From: Sphagnum magellanicum
Lineage: Eukaryota > Streptophyta > Sphagnopsida > Sphagnales > Sphagnaceae
NCBI GenBank assembly: GCA_021904315.1
Contig: CM038907.1
Coordinates: forward strand, 20,343,223-20,407,222
Direction of reading: 5' to 3'
DNA: 64,000 bases
The translations under genes and the position numbers were made by a program. Under the pieces are notes generated by a model. It searched no databases, was not told where the DNA came from, and saw only the letters and a list, made by a program, of their open reading frames with translations. The first letter of the stretch is position 1. Each line of letters begins with the position of its first letter. Of the stretch, positions 50,334-61,535 are shown piece after piece.

Positions 50334-52468
50334 TCAACTACATTGAGTGAGTGTTTTAGCTGTATACAAGTGCAGGGGAAGCCTAGCACTAGCCACGGCC
50401 TCCAATGGAATTGCTTTTGGAATTGTTCCACCAAATAACTCTTGCATATCAATATCTTGAGGATTCTCCCCTTCTGGCAGTGTCCAATTGAAGCTATGAA
50501 GAAGCCTGGCCAATATAATTTGCACCATTAAAACAGAAAAATCCATCCCCGGGCACATTCGTCTTCCAGAGCCAAACGGCAATAACTGGAAATTTGTCCC
50601 TTTCATATCGACCCCGCTTCCAACAAATCTCTCAGGATTGAAATCCAGTGGATTTTCATAGGCAGATGGATGTCGGTGAACTGCCCATACATTCACAAAA
50701 ATGCGAGTTTTGGCAGGTATATGGTACCCGCCTACTTCACAAGCTTCTGTGCTCTCATGTGGCAGTAATAGAGGAGCTGGAGGATGAAGGCGTAATGTTT
50801 CTGTCACTACAGCTTGAAGGTATTTCAACTGAGGAATATCCCTCTCATCAACAACTCGCTCATGCCCCACCACATCATCCAATTCATGTTGAGCTTTCTT
50901 TGTTATGTCTGGATGCTTTAGCAGCTGCACGAGTGCCCATTCCACAGCGATGGAGGTAGTATCAGTGCCTACAGCTAAAAGCTCCTGTAACACAGGATGG
51001 GACAAAGTTAACAACATGAACATCATCAGTGGGTTGCTGAACTCAAGTGGAAAAGAACTTAATATCCAAGAAAATATAGTTCCTAGTCCTATTGAAAGCA
51101 AGTTTGCAAAGATTGGTTAATTGCCTATGAGTGAAAGCTAATAAATGAAATTATTGTTTGAATCATTCAGCACGCACAACCACTAAACAAGTTGAAACCG
51201 AATTTGTCAAATTCATTAGATTGAATTATAGAAAGGATGGAGCAACTTACGTTAACAACTGCCCTGATTGTGCTGTCGTCAATCCTGTCACTAACACCGT
51301 CTACTCCAGGAAGAGAGAGCATAACATCAAGAAAGTCCTTGGACTCATCCGGCCGCTTCTTCTCTTTGAGATGCACTTGAATAATTTTGTCAAAAAGCCG
51401 ATCGAATCTCAAACGTGTCTGGTTGAACTGAGGTACAAGGCCTTGAACATCGAATGGCTTTAGATATGGAACGTAGTCACTGATGTTGAAGGTACCACAT
51501 AGAGTCATGATCTTCACATTAAGATCTTTGAACTCCTCATAGTCCTCATTAGTGTGCTCTGTGCTGAAATATCTTTTTCTGAAGAGGAGACGCGTGACAA
51601 CATTCATGGAGGTACTGAACAAGCTCCTCTGCATGTTGACTGGTTTTCCGTCCTGCAAAATTGCTCTTATTTCTATTAAGAGCCCTGAATTCTATGAACT
51701 TATTTATTCATTCAAGCACCCTTACATAAATGGTTATAGTGTTAAATTATCCAACGTTTGAACATATCAGCCACAAAACAAGGACTCGTACTAAAGAGTG
51801 TTGCATTCATTTGTTTCAAGTGAGATGTTGACCGATTAAGATTAGTGATTCTGCTCTAGAATCAGATTCATGCAGCACTCGACCCGTGATGACCAAAGGG
51901 CTGCGATTCAACAGTAAGAATTTACCTTACAATCCTCAAAAATTTGGTGCACCAACAACGATAACTCTTCATCTCGGACATGCTTGGAGGCCTCAAGTTT
52001 TTTGGGGGTGAGAAGCTCCAGCATGATAACCTTCTTCAAATGCCGCCAGCGGTCCCCGTAAGGTGCAAATGCAATATCTCGATCATTAAAAATGATCTTA
52101 GGCGCAGCGATATCGGGACGCGACGCGAATATCAAATCATGCACCTTGAGAACCGATCCCAGCGCCAGTTCTGGTGACGAGACGACGATTGTGCGAACCG
52201 ATCCCAGCTTCAGTTGCATGATGTCGCCATACTTCTTCGACAACTGGTAGAAAGCTCGATGGGGCAGCCTGCCGAGAAGCAGAAGGCTTCCGAGCACTGG
52301 CCAGATGGGGAACGGCCCAGGTGCTCTCTTCAACTTTGTACGCCGGTACAACCACTGCTTGATGATATAGTGAAGAAAAATCACAACAGCTATTGTGGTA
52401 GCAACTATCTTCAATTCCGCTGGTGTGATCATGAACTGAGGCCACTTCCCAACAATTATATCCGCCAT
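50334..52468 (-). CDS. Cytochrome P450 monooxygenase, CYP71 clan, intact
   Basis: Three exons, 52468-51926, 51652-51251 and 50984-50334, have introns of 273 and 266 bp with GT/AG ends, both between codons. They give 531 residues, normal for a plant P450. Residues 17-40 form the N-terminal membrane anchor (LKIVATTIAVVIFLHYI), followed by the proline-rich hinge RAPGPFPIWP. The C-helix is WRHLKK (usual WxxxR, here Lys). Exon 3 opens in the I-helix ELLAVGTDTTS, then has the K-helix ETLR, the FNPERF motif and the haem loop FGSGRRMCPG with the Cys ligand. The enzyme should sit on the ER and oxidise a small molecule using NADPH-P450 reductase. Sequence style resembles gymnosperm CYP750, whose known members include terpenoid hydroxylases, but family and substrate are not settled. 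Start context is AACTATGGCG. A paralogue begins at 63415. Confidence 0.95.
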
Positions 52469-52765
52469 AGTTTGCGCCAGATGAATATTTCTTGCAACCT
52501 GATTTCGTATGTTTTCTCAGAATTTGCTCTGTCAATTCCTACTCTGCGGGCCGAGCTTCTCGATAAAAGACACACACAAACTTCAGCAAAATGCAATCTT
52601 GACTTCAGCTTACAAATTCGCCGCGTAATGGCTCTCCTGTGGCAAGTTCAAATTAACGACAGTTTAATAGGAAATTATATTGTGGTCTGTGCGGTGGAAC
52701 ACATAACTTATTGTGGTTCATCCTATCGTGTATATCCTCCCATTGCACTACCTGAGTGACTACTG

Positions 52766-52773
52766 TATATATA
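52766..52773 (-). promoter_or_regulatory. Candidate TATA box of the P450 gene
   Basis: TATATATA lies in the minus-strand context CTTATATATACAG about 300 bp upstream of the ATG. It is the clearest TATA-like run in the near upstream region, but it would imply a 5' leader of roughly 270 nt. TATAATTTCC nearer the gene (about 52670) is an alternative. Confidence 0.3.
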
Positions 52774-52914
52774 AGTGGGTATATAATTGTGGGAACATTA
52801 GTAGAGATATCTGTAAAGTCAGGAAAAGAGAGCACCAGCACCCTGAGTTTGGTCATATACAGGGTGAGATTAAAAAAAAACCTGCAACAAAGTACATCGG
52901 CATTCAAGGGGTGG

Positions 52915-52963
52915 GGGTGAAACTCAAAAAACCATCAATTTTGATGGTTCCTGAGTTTCACCC
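52915..52963. repeat. Strong hairpin upstream of the P450 gene
   Basis: The left arm 52915-52938 (GGGTGAAACTCA...AACCATCAA) and right arm 52941-52963 are complementary apart from a small AAA/GG interruption, with a TT loop. A looser copy of the same words (CCCTGAGTTTGG...CAGGGTGAGAT) lies just upstream at about 52840-52870. Confidence 0.85.
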
Positions 52964-53482
52964 TGTCTTTTTTCCTGACCGTCTACACTGCTGCTACATA
53001 GATTTTCAATCCCATTACCTGTCCAGCAACTATAATTCCTCTCGAACCTTGTGCATTAAATGCTGAGATTTCGTATTGAGTTTTAGCATTTCGTACTGAG
53101 ATTTAATAAATTTTCCTTACTTTACGGATACCGCTAAAAGAGGGGTTAGCGGATGAAAGAGGCCCAAAAAGAGGGAGAAGACATGGTGACTTTATGGATA
53201 TCTTTAGTATCATAGTTGATTCCTTAAGAGACATGTAAATGATTGTAGGTAAATATGTAAGATATTTGATTGTCACTTGGTAGGTGTGTAGACTAACAAG
53301 TGAGTATAAGATCAAAATTATATATGTTTATTATATAATTATAAGAAAAAATTATGATTTTTTATATAAATATCTTTTCACCTTTCTATTTTTTATGTCA
53401 TTATCATGTCACACCATTATCTTACATCCTACATCACATCTTACATCCTGCGTGTTGCACAAGTGACATACCTATTCTCATG

Positions 53483-53953
53483 TTGGGGTACTTATTTTGT
53501 TTCATATTAATTATTTGATGGTGATTCACAAGTCGAATTTTTTTGTGTGAAAATGAGCCATTTGATTGGCCCATAGCAAAAAAAAATTGAAACTATGGAA
53601 GCTCCCCAAAATAGAAGATTCTATGGAAAGATGGAGTGCCTCCCCCTTTGGCTCACCTATGTAGGTGAAAAGGGGAGGACTTTGGGCAAAATGTATGGGA
53701 TTAAAGCAAGTTGTTATTGAGAACACCCTTGGGGAACACATTAGGAACCTCCCTGAACCTAAGGAACCTAGGAAACCCATTGGGAACATGTTGGGAACAA
53801 AGGAAAGATGAAAAAATCTCCCCCCCAAACTTTTAAAAAAAAAATCAAAGCACTTTAAGTGCATGTTGAACCTTCCCATTGGTTGCATGAAATTTCTATT
53901 TCCAAAATTGTTGTCACCATTTTTGGCTTGGGCTAATATTCCCCTCATAAACT
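53483..53953 (+). repeat. Dispersed repeat family, copy A
   Basis: About 471 bp from TTGGGGTACTTATTTTG to CCCTCATAAACT. Marks of the family are GATTGGCCCATAGCAAAAAA, a purine-rich run of TTGGGAACA-like words (about 53730-53800), and near the end CATTGGTTGCATGAAATTTC and TTGTCACCATTTTTGGC. Copy B follows directly in the same orientation, and an inverted copy C lies at about 61980-62440. Confidence 0.75.
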
Positions 53954-54890
53954 GGGGGTACTTATTTATTCATCTTTGTATTAATTAAATGGGGGTGCCT
54001 GCCATATTCAACTTTTTTTTTGCAATGCGCCATTTTGGTTGGCCTATCATTATAAAAAAATTGAAACTTTGGAGGCTCCCAAATTAGAAGTTTCTATTTG
54101 AAGATGGAATGTTTCCCCTTTGGCAAATTGATCTATATATTAAGGTAGGTAGTTTGTTTGTTTTGTATGTTTTATTTGTCATGTTGCAAAAATCTCAAAC
54201 CACATTGGTGTTTGAAAGCACCTCATGAGTTTGGGTGCACCAAGGTGGTTTGATGATTTTTAGACTTATGGTGCAAGATTTATTCAATATTGAACAATAT
54301 CATCATTGAAAAGTCAGTAAAATCAAAAATAAAAATTTTAGGGAAATTGAGGCAAGATCTTGGTGTTGCTAGAAAGCCCTTGATGATTGGATATTTTGGA
54401 GACACAATTTCATAATTTTTAGACCTAAGGTGGAGAAAATATATGATTTTCACTCATTTTCATCATGAGAAATTGATTTAAAATATTATTTCATGAGTGG
54501 GCTCTATCCTCCTGATCCTACTCACACTTAAAGAAGCTAATCACATTCACACTCTGGTCAGTGGCATAGGTCACACTATATAGGTCAAAAGAGGACAAGC
54601 CTCTTGGCAAAGAATTGGGGATAAAAGTGTGGGAATGTTATTGGGAACATCTTTGAGAATGTATTTCGAACTTGGGAAATTCTTTGGGAACAAGATGAGA
54701 ACAGAAAAGATCAAATCATCCAACCGTCCACCCGCAGCAATAGAAAAAACCCTTAGCCGCTTGGGTGCATGCTGCATTGCCCTGTTGGCTGAGCAGAATT
54801 TCTATTCCTAGAATTGTCTGCCACCATTTTCCACCTAGGCTAAATTGACAGCGACATACAATTGGGGGGCTAATTTGTGATAACACATTT
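53954..54890 (+). repeat. Dispersed repeat family, copy B, with an insertion
   Basis: It begins GGGGGTACTTATTTATTCAT directly after copy A. It contains GGTTGGCCTATCATTATAAA and GAAGATGGAATGTTTCCCC, is interrupted at 54132-54556, and then continues with TTGGGAACA words (about 54630-54695), TTGGGTGCATGCTGCATTGC and TTGTCTGCCACCATTTTCCA. Tandem copies A and B suggest duplication by unequal exchange or side-by-side insertion. Confidence 0.7.
54132..54556 (+). mobile_element. Possible non-autonomous Helitron in copy B
   Basis: The insertion is defined by comparison with copy A. It starts TCTATATATTAAGGTAGG after an A and may end CTGG before a T (54553-54557), which fits the 5'-TC...CTRR-3' ends and A/T target of Helitrons. 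A GC-rich hairpin just before the 3' end, expected of Helitrons, is not evident. There is no coding capacity. The start matches the one at 27755. Confidence 0.4.
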
Positions 54891-57085
54891 CCAGTTCCCT
54901 CTCATTTAATCATTTACACTCTACATGGTCGATGGAGGAGTTTTGGGATCTTGCAACTGGTGCTGAACAATAGTTTTGTGGAGCATAACAAAAGATTGCA
55001 CCCAATTCACAATGACAGTTCATTTATGTACCTCACTTTTTGCGACCTAATATTGAACATGAATTTTCAGCATGCCTCAGACAGATGCACAAGCTCTTGA
55101 AACATGTGTATGGCACTTTACAATCAAGTAAGGATGCATAATGCAGGTAAAAAGCCATTACCAAGATAGAAAGCTGGCGAAACAAAAAAATTGCAAAATG
55201 TGAGTCAACTGAATAAAAAGTTGGGGTATTGCAAATCTGACACTAATGCCCATTTCACACTAGGAGTCAAGGCTAAAAGTACTTTTTTTAAAAATCCTAT
55301 CACTTTATGGCCTTGACTTGGCCCAAAGGGCAAAAAAAGATACCTATCACCTTGAGAGAACAATACTCAACCCTTGGGGCCAATGTTGCTGTAATAAAAT
55401 ATTGTTGTTTTCATGAAATCCACAATGTAGGATCAAAGTAAACCTTAGACCAAATCCCATATCTTCTATTTCTTCTCATTTCATTTCTCTTCATTTTCTT
55501 CTCTTTTTGTTGAGCATCTTCGTTTGTTTGCGAATAGAGGAAGTCTCTATTTTTCTACTTGTGATATGGTTATAAAATTCAAAAAAATCTTGTGTCTATG
55601 CTCTTTCATGGTGGTCTGATTTGTACAGTTCAGTTTGAGAAAGGGAACAAAGATGAGAAGAATGATACCAAGGGAAAAAAAATGAAAGCATGTTGAGGGT
55701 TGAACCCTTGGTCCTTTTTTTTTAAAAAACTTACACATGAACTCGTTGACCCCAAACAAATGATATTATATTACTAACTTGGGGCCAACCAACAAGCCAA
55801 GAAGTGCTCAAATTTCCCATTACTGACCCCCACTCCTGTTCTAAAGTGAGCCTAAGAGAAGCTGCCTAGAAAATTGAAGCTAGGTTCAAGGACTCAATGG
55901 TGGGAAAAAAGAAGATGATAATAGCTAGTCATAACTAATAAATGCCAACCAGGTTTTTGAGCTCATTAGGACATAAGCAGACATCCTTTCCATAAGCTGT
56001 GATTTGATGCTCCCCTTTCAATTTGATGTGTATTTGGTGACGAACAGTTCTGGAAAGCGGGGCGCTAAACACCCCCTAACGACCTCTGGCCAGTGTTGAT
56101 TTCGCTTGTTTTTTTCACACCTTTTTCAGCCTTGCACAGCTCTGCAAGAAACCAATGTTCTTCATGTTCTTCAAAAGATAAAGTGAAGGCCCGCCATGAC
56201 CATTCATCACCAATGTTCTGGGCTAACGTTTTGCACCAGGCATAAGTGGTCCCAAAACCTGCCTTACAGAAAAAATGGCACAAACCACTGGCATACCGTT
56301 GGTCACTGAAGGAGGGGTTATTTTTTAGATTTATTCCAAACACAAAGTCAAGAAGGAAAAAAATTAGAAAACCCTGCAGCAGAACAGCTCAGTTCCACTG
56401 AACCAGGATGCTTCAGATCATGTTCTTGGTCTTTTTGGAAAGTTTTCAATATTATAATTATGACAGCATGATAATGATGGTTGTGTGAAGTTTGGATAAT
56501 TATATTGTAAGTTACAATTTAGTTGTTTAGTATTACTAAAATCAACTATTATACTTGATATCAAATTTAAGCACCTAGTTACAAATTAGTCACGAAATCT
56601 TTTATTTTCATTTCATTTTTAGTTGGTTAGTTGCAAAAGATAGAAACAAAATTCATTGCTCAAATGGATGAATGAAAAAATTAGAGCATATATTTGTTAG
56701 ACTAGTTATAAAATAGTTGTAAATAAGTTGCAAAGGATTGGGATATAATCCATTCACATCAAATGGATGAATGAAATAATTAAAGATTATATTCATTAAA
56801 CTAGTTGTAAAATAGTTGTAATTAAGTTGTAAAAGGTATTAACATACGTCACTTGTCGACAAATAACACGTTATTTTTTCGTCAATATGTTTTTTTTTTT
56901 GCTAACATATTTTGTTGTTGTTTTAGTTCCATGTTTTCTCTAGGCCAAGTGTAATCATCAAGGGCACTTCAATGCATTCATGTCGTTGTTGGCCACCTCT
57001 TGGTTAAAAAAAATTATTGATTATTAACGTCAACAATGTCTTGTGTTATTTTTCACATTTGGTTGTTCTGTAAGGGAATGTTAAA
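54891..57085. other. Intergenic DNA with a 99-bp duplication
   Basis: No firm gene. A 92-codon minus-strand frame (56343-56065, with a Trp-rich segment DEWSWRAFTLSFEEHEEHWF) is less AT-rich than its surroundings and might be an exon, but it matches no family I know. A tandem duplication of period 99 bp lies at about 56640-56830 (AAATGGATGAATGAAA at 56662 and 56761; ACTAGTTATAAAATAGTTGT/ACTAGTTGTAAAATAGTTGT). Confidence 0.4.
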
Positions 57086-57727
57086 ATGTTTGGAAAAAAT
57101 GTTGACAAGGCCAAAATGGAAGTTAGATTTAGAGTGGAGAATTTTCTTGCAAAGGCATTTAAAAAGTTCCACAATGCAATTTGGTCTTGTATGAAACTCA
57201 AGGATGTCCAGGAAGTTTTTCCAATGCTAATGCCTAATAATTTTGTGGATCAGTTTGTTTTTATTTTGGGATGTGAACAATGTTCCAAGACGTCTAGTGA
57301 AATTTTGCTTGGGCCCCATTATTATTTAAAGGATTTGAAACGTGTGTATTATGACTATTGTGGGTTACCTTATGGGAAGGAAGATCAAACATTATTGATT
57401 GATGATGAATTCAACAAATTGCTTTGGAATCCAAACTAGAGTGGTTTTTTTTTTTAATCATTCAAAGGACAAACCTTGTCAAAGACCAAGGTGTAATGGT
57501 TGGACCTGACATCTTATTTGTGGCCACCATTGGTTGAATTGCCATTTGGCAATAATGTTCAAATTCATTATAAGGTTATGGTCAAATATTCTAAGCCTTG
57601 TTTAAATTCCTCCTCAAAAAATTATTATTGGTTCCTGCAGTATATGGATAATGATAATGGTGATGTTCACAATAACTTGCTCCCTTTAAATACGCATATT
57701 CCAACCTTTTTCTTTTCCATTCTATAA
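57086..57727 (+). pseudogene. FCP1/NIF-type HAD phosphatase domain fragment
   Basis: The frame 57086-57439 encodes VRFRVENFLAKAFKKFHNAI, then WSCMKLKDVQEVF, LGCEQCSKTS, LKDLKRVYYD and TLLIDDEFNKLLWNPN. This is the order and spacing of the second half of the NLI-interacting-factor (FCP1 homology) phosphatase domain of plants: a helix, the VWSS-like strand, the D/E-Q-x-C segment, KDLKKVW and the TLLxDDxxxK acid motif. The catalytic front half with DxDxT is not found upstream, where the frame is closed by a TAA. A later piece (about 57600-57700, YYWFLQYMDNDNGDVHNNLL) may be its C-terminal helix after a frameshift. It is probably a truncated gene copy or transposon-carried fragment. Confidence 0.6.
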
Positions 57728-58615
57728 ATCATTTGCTAATTATAAATTTTGAGCATTGTTATATGTTTTCATATTCCCTTGTGGTCTTATATTCACTTTT
57801 GTTTGTAGTTCATTTGGACCGTTGTTTGTAGATTGTGTAATGTTGTTTATAGCTATGAAAAGGCAAAAATGATATTTGCCACTCAATTTTTTATTTTGAA
57901 ATGGTGCTGATGTTGTTGCATATTTGATGATAAGCCACTAAAACACTTCTAATAGTAGGAGAATGTGACAATATTTCTTAAATTATTCTTTAAATTTAGA
58001 TTATTCTTTTGGAAGCTTTTAAAATTTTTGTATTAAATAAAACATTTTTCGTTTCAAGATTTTTGGACAAATCAATTTAACTATTTTGACAAGTTGGTGG
58101 CCATCAGGTGTAATTTGTATTTAAAACATTTAATAGAGTTTGTGTACTTGTTATAAATTTATGACATAATTTTGCAACTTGTTTTCCTTTTATGTGTTAT
58201 GTAATCTAGAGTTTCTAAATGTTGCAACTTCCTTTTGTCTTTTTATACACCATTAGCCACCACACCTCAAGGTTCTATTTGGATTTTAATTATTCAAAAC
58301 AATGTTTGTTAAATTTATGTAAATTTTATTTCATTGAATCATCTTGTAATTCTGTTTTTTCTTTCTTTTAATGAACCTACAATGGTCTCTTCAAAGTTTA
58401 ACTTGTATAACTTGAGATGTAAACTATAGTTTGAAAAAGCTTTTCATTGTGATTAACAATGACATCCTTGTGGCCACAAGTTCATGATGAAAATACTCTA
58501 ATATTTAACATTGTACATTTTTTGTTTTGCATTTTTGAACTTTTGTAAAAATCTAAATTAATTCAATATATGTTTATTCATATGAAATAGACATAACTTA
58601 AAGGAAGATGAGAAG
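57728..58615. other. Intergenic DNA, nothing recognised
   Basis: Very AT-rich, with no coding or repeat structure that I can support. Confidence 0.45.
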
Positions 58616-59290
58616 GTCATTTGAGAAAAAATCATTAATAGCCTACCTAAACCGTGGATTCATAGGCTTTCAAAAGGGGTTGGCTTCTTTAGGGATGTTT
58701 TAGAACCCCCCTTACTAGTTTGTCAAGCTACTAGTTTTTTTAGCCTCATTTGCGAATGTAACATGAGTTTGGTTAGCATACCTCCCAACATTGATGTGTT
58801 TTCAATTTTACCATAGAACTTCATACTTCAAAAATGTTCCATGAAGACCATATTGGAAGAATATGGAAACCTTCAAGGAGCATTTCATAAAGTCCGAGTG
58901 AATTTTGTCAAGAAAGGTTCAACTAAGTGAGAGTTCATGTTTCTTGGAGGTAGATTGAAAGACCTCAAATCTGACCTCAATAGGTGGAAGTGGGTTAAAG
59001 AGGTTCAACTACTAAACTATACTACAAAGCAAGGTCGGGAATGGTTGAAACGTTATGAGGCTTTAGAGAAAGGCATAAGGCAGAAGTGGGAGAATGTCCT
59101 CACCATGAAAGTTAAATTGTAATGGAAGGAAGTTTGGCACAAGACACAAGCTAAGAAAAAAGCTACTTTTGTTTGGTCAACATGGCACAAAGTTATTGCA
59201 GTGAATGATTGGTGAGCACTTCCAAACACCAACATTTCCAGGGCGTGTGAATGGTGCAATTTGGATATGTACAACACGAGCGGGTTTAGG
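58616..59290 (+). pseudogene. Degraded coding fragment, possibly LINE-like
   Basis: Peptide stretches on the plus strand include KTILEEYGNLQGAFHKVRVN, FLGGRLKDLKSDLNRWKWVK, GREWLKRYEALEKGIRQKW, then TFVWSTWHKVIAVND and NISRACEWCNLDMYN, broken by stops. The closing W-H-x-x-I ... C-x2-C pattern recalls the zinc-binding tail of non-LTR retrotransposon reverse transcriptases (zf-RVT), but the following His/Cys pair is not seen. It could equally be a decayed lineage-specific gene. Confidence 0.35.
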
Positions 59291-60990
59291 ACCGAAACTA
59301 TGTATGATTACTACATAGCTATGAAATCTATGTTTTTGGTTGTAAAACTATCCTCCCACCCTTCTATTGGCTATGCAAGCCTCACCATTCTCCTACCATG
59401 AACTTCACATAAACAACACCAAAACTATTCAAAACCAAAAACCTTTCCAAAATCAAAACTTCAATTCTCACAAACTTTGTATTCATACCATAACTTTGTA
59501 CCAATGAAGGTGTTCTCAAGGTCACAAACACCTCCTTATATACTAACCAAAAGGAAACTAATCAAGAAACTTCCTAAAACCTATCCACCACATGGTTCCC
59601 CAAATAATCAAAAGGAAACAAAATCACATGGTTCCCCATGTGATTTCACAATTAATCACAAGCAAACAACATCACATGGTTCCCCATGTGATTCCACAAT
59701 TAATCACAAGCAAACAACATCACATGGTGCACATGACATAAGTCAATGCACCATAACCAAATTATGGAATCCTACACCCAACTTACCCCATTAAACAATT
59801 ATCTAAATAATTGTGTAATCAAGTTACACATCAAGTTACAGATACACCAGAGATTATTATTCATAGATTTTACGAGAGCCCACAAGCACAGAGGGCTTGT
59901 GAGTGGACCTTCATAATGTTAAAACAAATGCAATCCGTTGGGCCCCAATTCCTACCTTGGAAGCTCCTTTCCTAGGAGCAATTCATTTTCGACAGCAAAA
60001 TCTCCATGAATTAAACATTGGATGACACCCTTAGTGTCCTTTTTAGGGATTTTAAATGAATAACTCCATCTTTTTCCATTTGTAAAGAGGGAAAACCAAT
60101 AGGTGCCCTTTTTTAAAAGTAGGAATCTGGCGAATTTTCCATTGGTTTTTATCTGTCAGATAAAGAAGCACTGACAACTGCTGAAAGCATAATATGATGT
60201 AAGCGAGTGTTAGGGCGGGTAGGTTTTTTATCTATATATTGGTTTCATTTTAGTTGTGCTAATTTTTTTATTGGATATTTTTTGAAGTTACAGTTATTCA
60301 TGTTTGCCATGCCAATTGCAAAATTAATTGTCTTTCTCCACTTGAGAATGTGCCATACTTATGTAAATATGTAAATTTATCCTATGTTTACTCACTTATT
60401 ACACCAATGTGAGGCAGGTATTTGTTTCTTTGGGTAATAGTTGAGTTTGGTTATTTGAAAATAAAAAATTCAAAGAATCAACCCAGTCCGATTCTTTTAT
60501 TTTGAGGACATTTTTGCTCAGGTCCTGGTCTTAAAACCTCAAAAAGGAGTGACTATTAGAAGGCAAATGTTAACTTTCAGAAAATACCCAATAGGAGTGG
60601 GGGCGGGGGGGTCGGGTTTTTCAAAAAGTAAGACCCAGTGAGCATATATGCATATATTTGATCTAATACCCAGTTAATACTAGACACAAAAAGAAATACC
60701 CATCTTCATCCTTACTCGGCCTGGGGTACTTGACCATCACATTGGGAGTTACGTCCCATCCACGATGGACAAAAAAGTTCATCGTCCCATCCTGTCCCCC
60801 AGGAGCTGCTTTGATTTACCATGTTTCCAGGGTTGTTCCAAGTGGGTTCAAGAGCTTTTTGGTTTCCAGCCCATTGGGAATGCAGTGAACAAAGTCTATA
60901 TATCTTTTTCCCTACTGCCATGTTCTCAGTCGGTGGGCTATTGAGGGATAGTAGGCAAATGTAAGAATTTTGTCTTCAGTGCCGATGTGA
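59291..60990. other. Intergenic DNA, mostly unremarkable
   Basis: It contains the 48-bp repeat at 59589-59735 and a G-rich run GTGGGGGCGGGGGGGTCGGG near 60597. No gene is recognised. Confidence 0.4.
59589..59735 (+). repeat. 48-bp tandem repeat
   Basis: TCACATGG starts units at 59624, 59672 and 59720, exactly 48 bp apart, with CACATGGTTCCCCATGTG (an imperfect dyad) followed by ATTAATCACAAGCAAACAAC. A shorter variant precedes them at 59589. A 105-codon frame through the array (59477-59794) is a by-product of the period being a multiple of three. Confidence 0.85.
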
Positions 60991-61225
60991 CCTTAAAAAC
61001 ACCTGTTGCAACGCTGTGTGCCACACGCAACATGCCACAGAAACAACATAGGTATTGCAAAAATCTTGGCCTTAAAAATAAGTGTTGCAACGCTGGGTGT
61101 CAAATGCAATATGCCACACAACCAACATAGGATTGCAAAACTCTTGGCCTTAAAAATAAGTGTTGCAAGGCTGGGTGTCAAACGCAATATGCCACACAAC
61201 CAACATAGGTATTGCAAAAATCTTG
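60991..61225 (+). repeat. 78-79-bp tandem repeat, three units
   Basis: Units start with CCTTAAAAA at 60991, 61070 and 61148. Each contains GTTGCAA-GCTGGGTGTCAAA, ATGCCACA-AACCAACATAGG and ATTGCAAAA-TCTTGG. Long frames on both strands (61006-61473 plus, 61304-60993 minus) are produced by the repeat and are not considered genes. Confidence 0.9.
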
Positions 61226-61535
61226 ACCACAAAAATTCTAATGCAAATAATAATAAAAATTCAATAAAAATAATAAAGAAATCTAATGTACAGGAACAAA
61301 ACAATCAATCTCATCCACCATCTTCTGTGAAGGTAACTTCCCAACCTGATGGTTGTTTCATCTCAGACTCATTAATCCATAGTTTACCTGTATCCTCACC
61401 TAAATTGATTATATTGCAATCCATAGATAACCTTACCCTTACCAAGTTTGAAACTTCTTTTAAGCATCTATAGCTAATTACCTGGCTGGCTTATGTGTTT
61501 AAATTGATATGCTTGCCCAAACTTGCCAAACCTTA

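Larger units (their letters stand above)
52469..53482. other. P450 upstream region
   Basis: This is the 5' flank of the P450 gene. It holds a TATA-like run and a hairpin (separate entries) and, beyond about 53060, AT-rich sequence with no feature. No further gene is seen. Confidence 0.45.

Noticed and set aside
50648-50959. Frames on the plus strand across the P450 gene
   Set aside because: They are antisense shadows of the P450 exon, which has all family motifs on the minus strand.
53526-53948. A 140-codon minus-strand frame
   Set aside because: It lies within repeat copy A and is not kept open in copies B or C.
59477-59794. A 105-codon frame with repeated HGSP peptides
   Set aside because: The 48-bp repeat is a multiple of three, so it stays open by chance; there is no start context or neighbouring exon.
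61006-61473. A 155-codon plus-strand frame with repeated peptides
   Set aside because: It is generated by the 78-79-bp tandem repeat; the complementary strand has an equally long frame and no family is recognisable.
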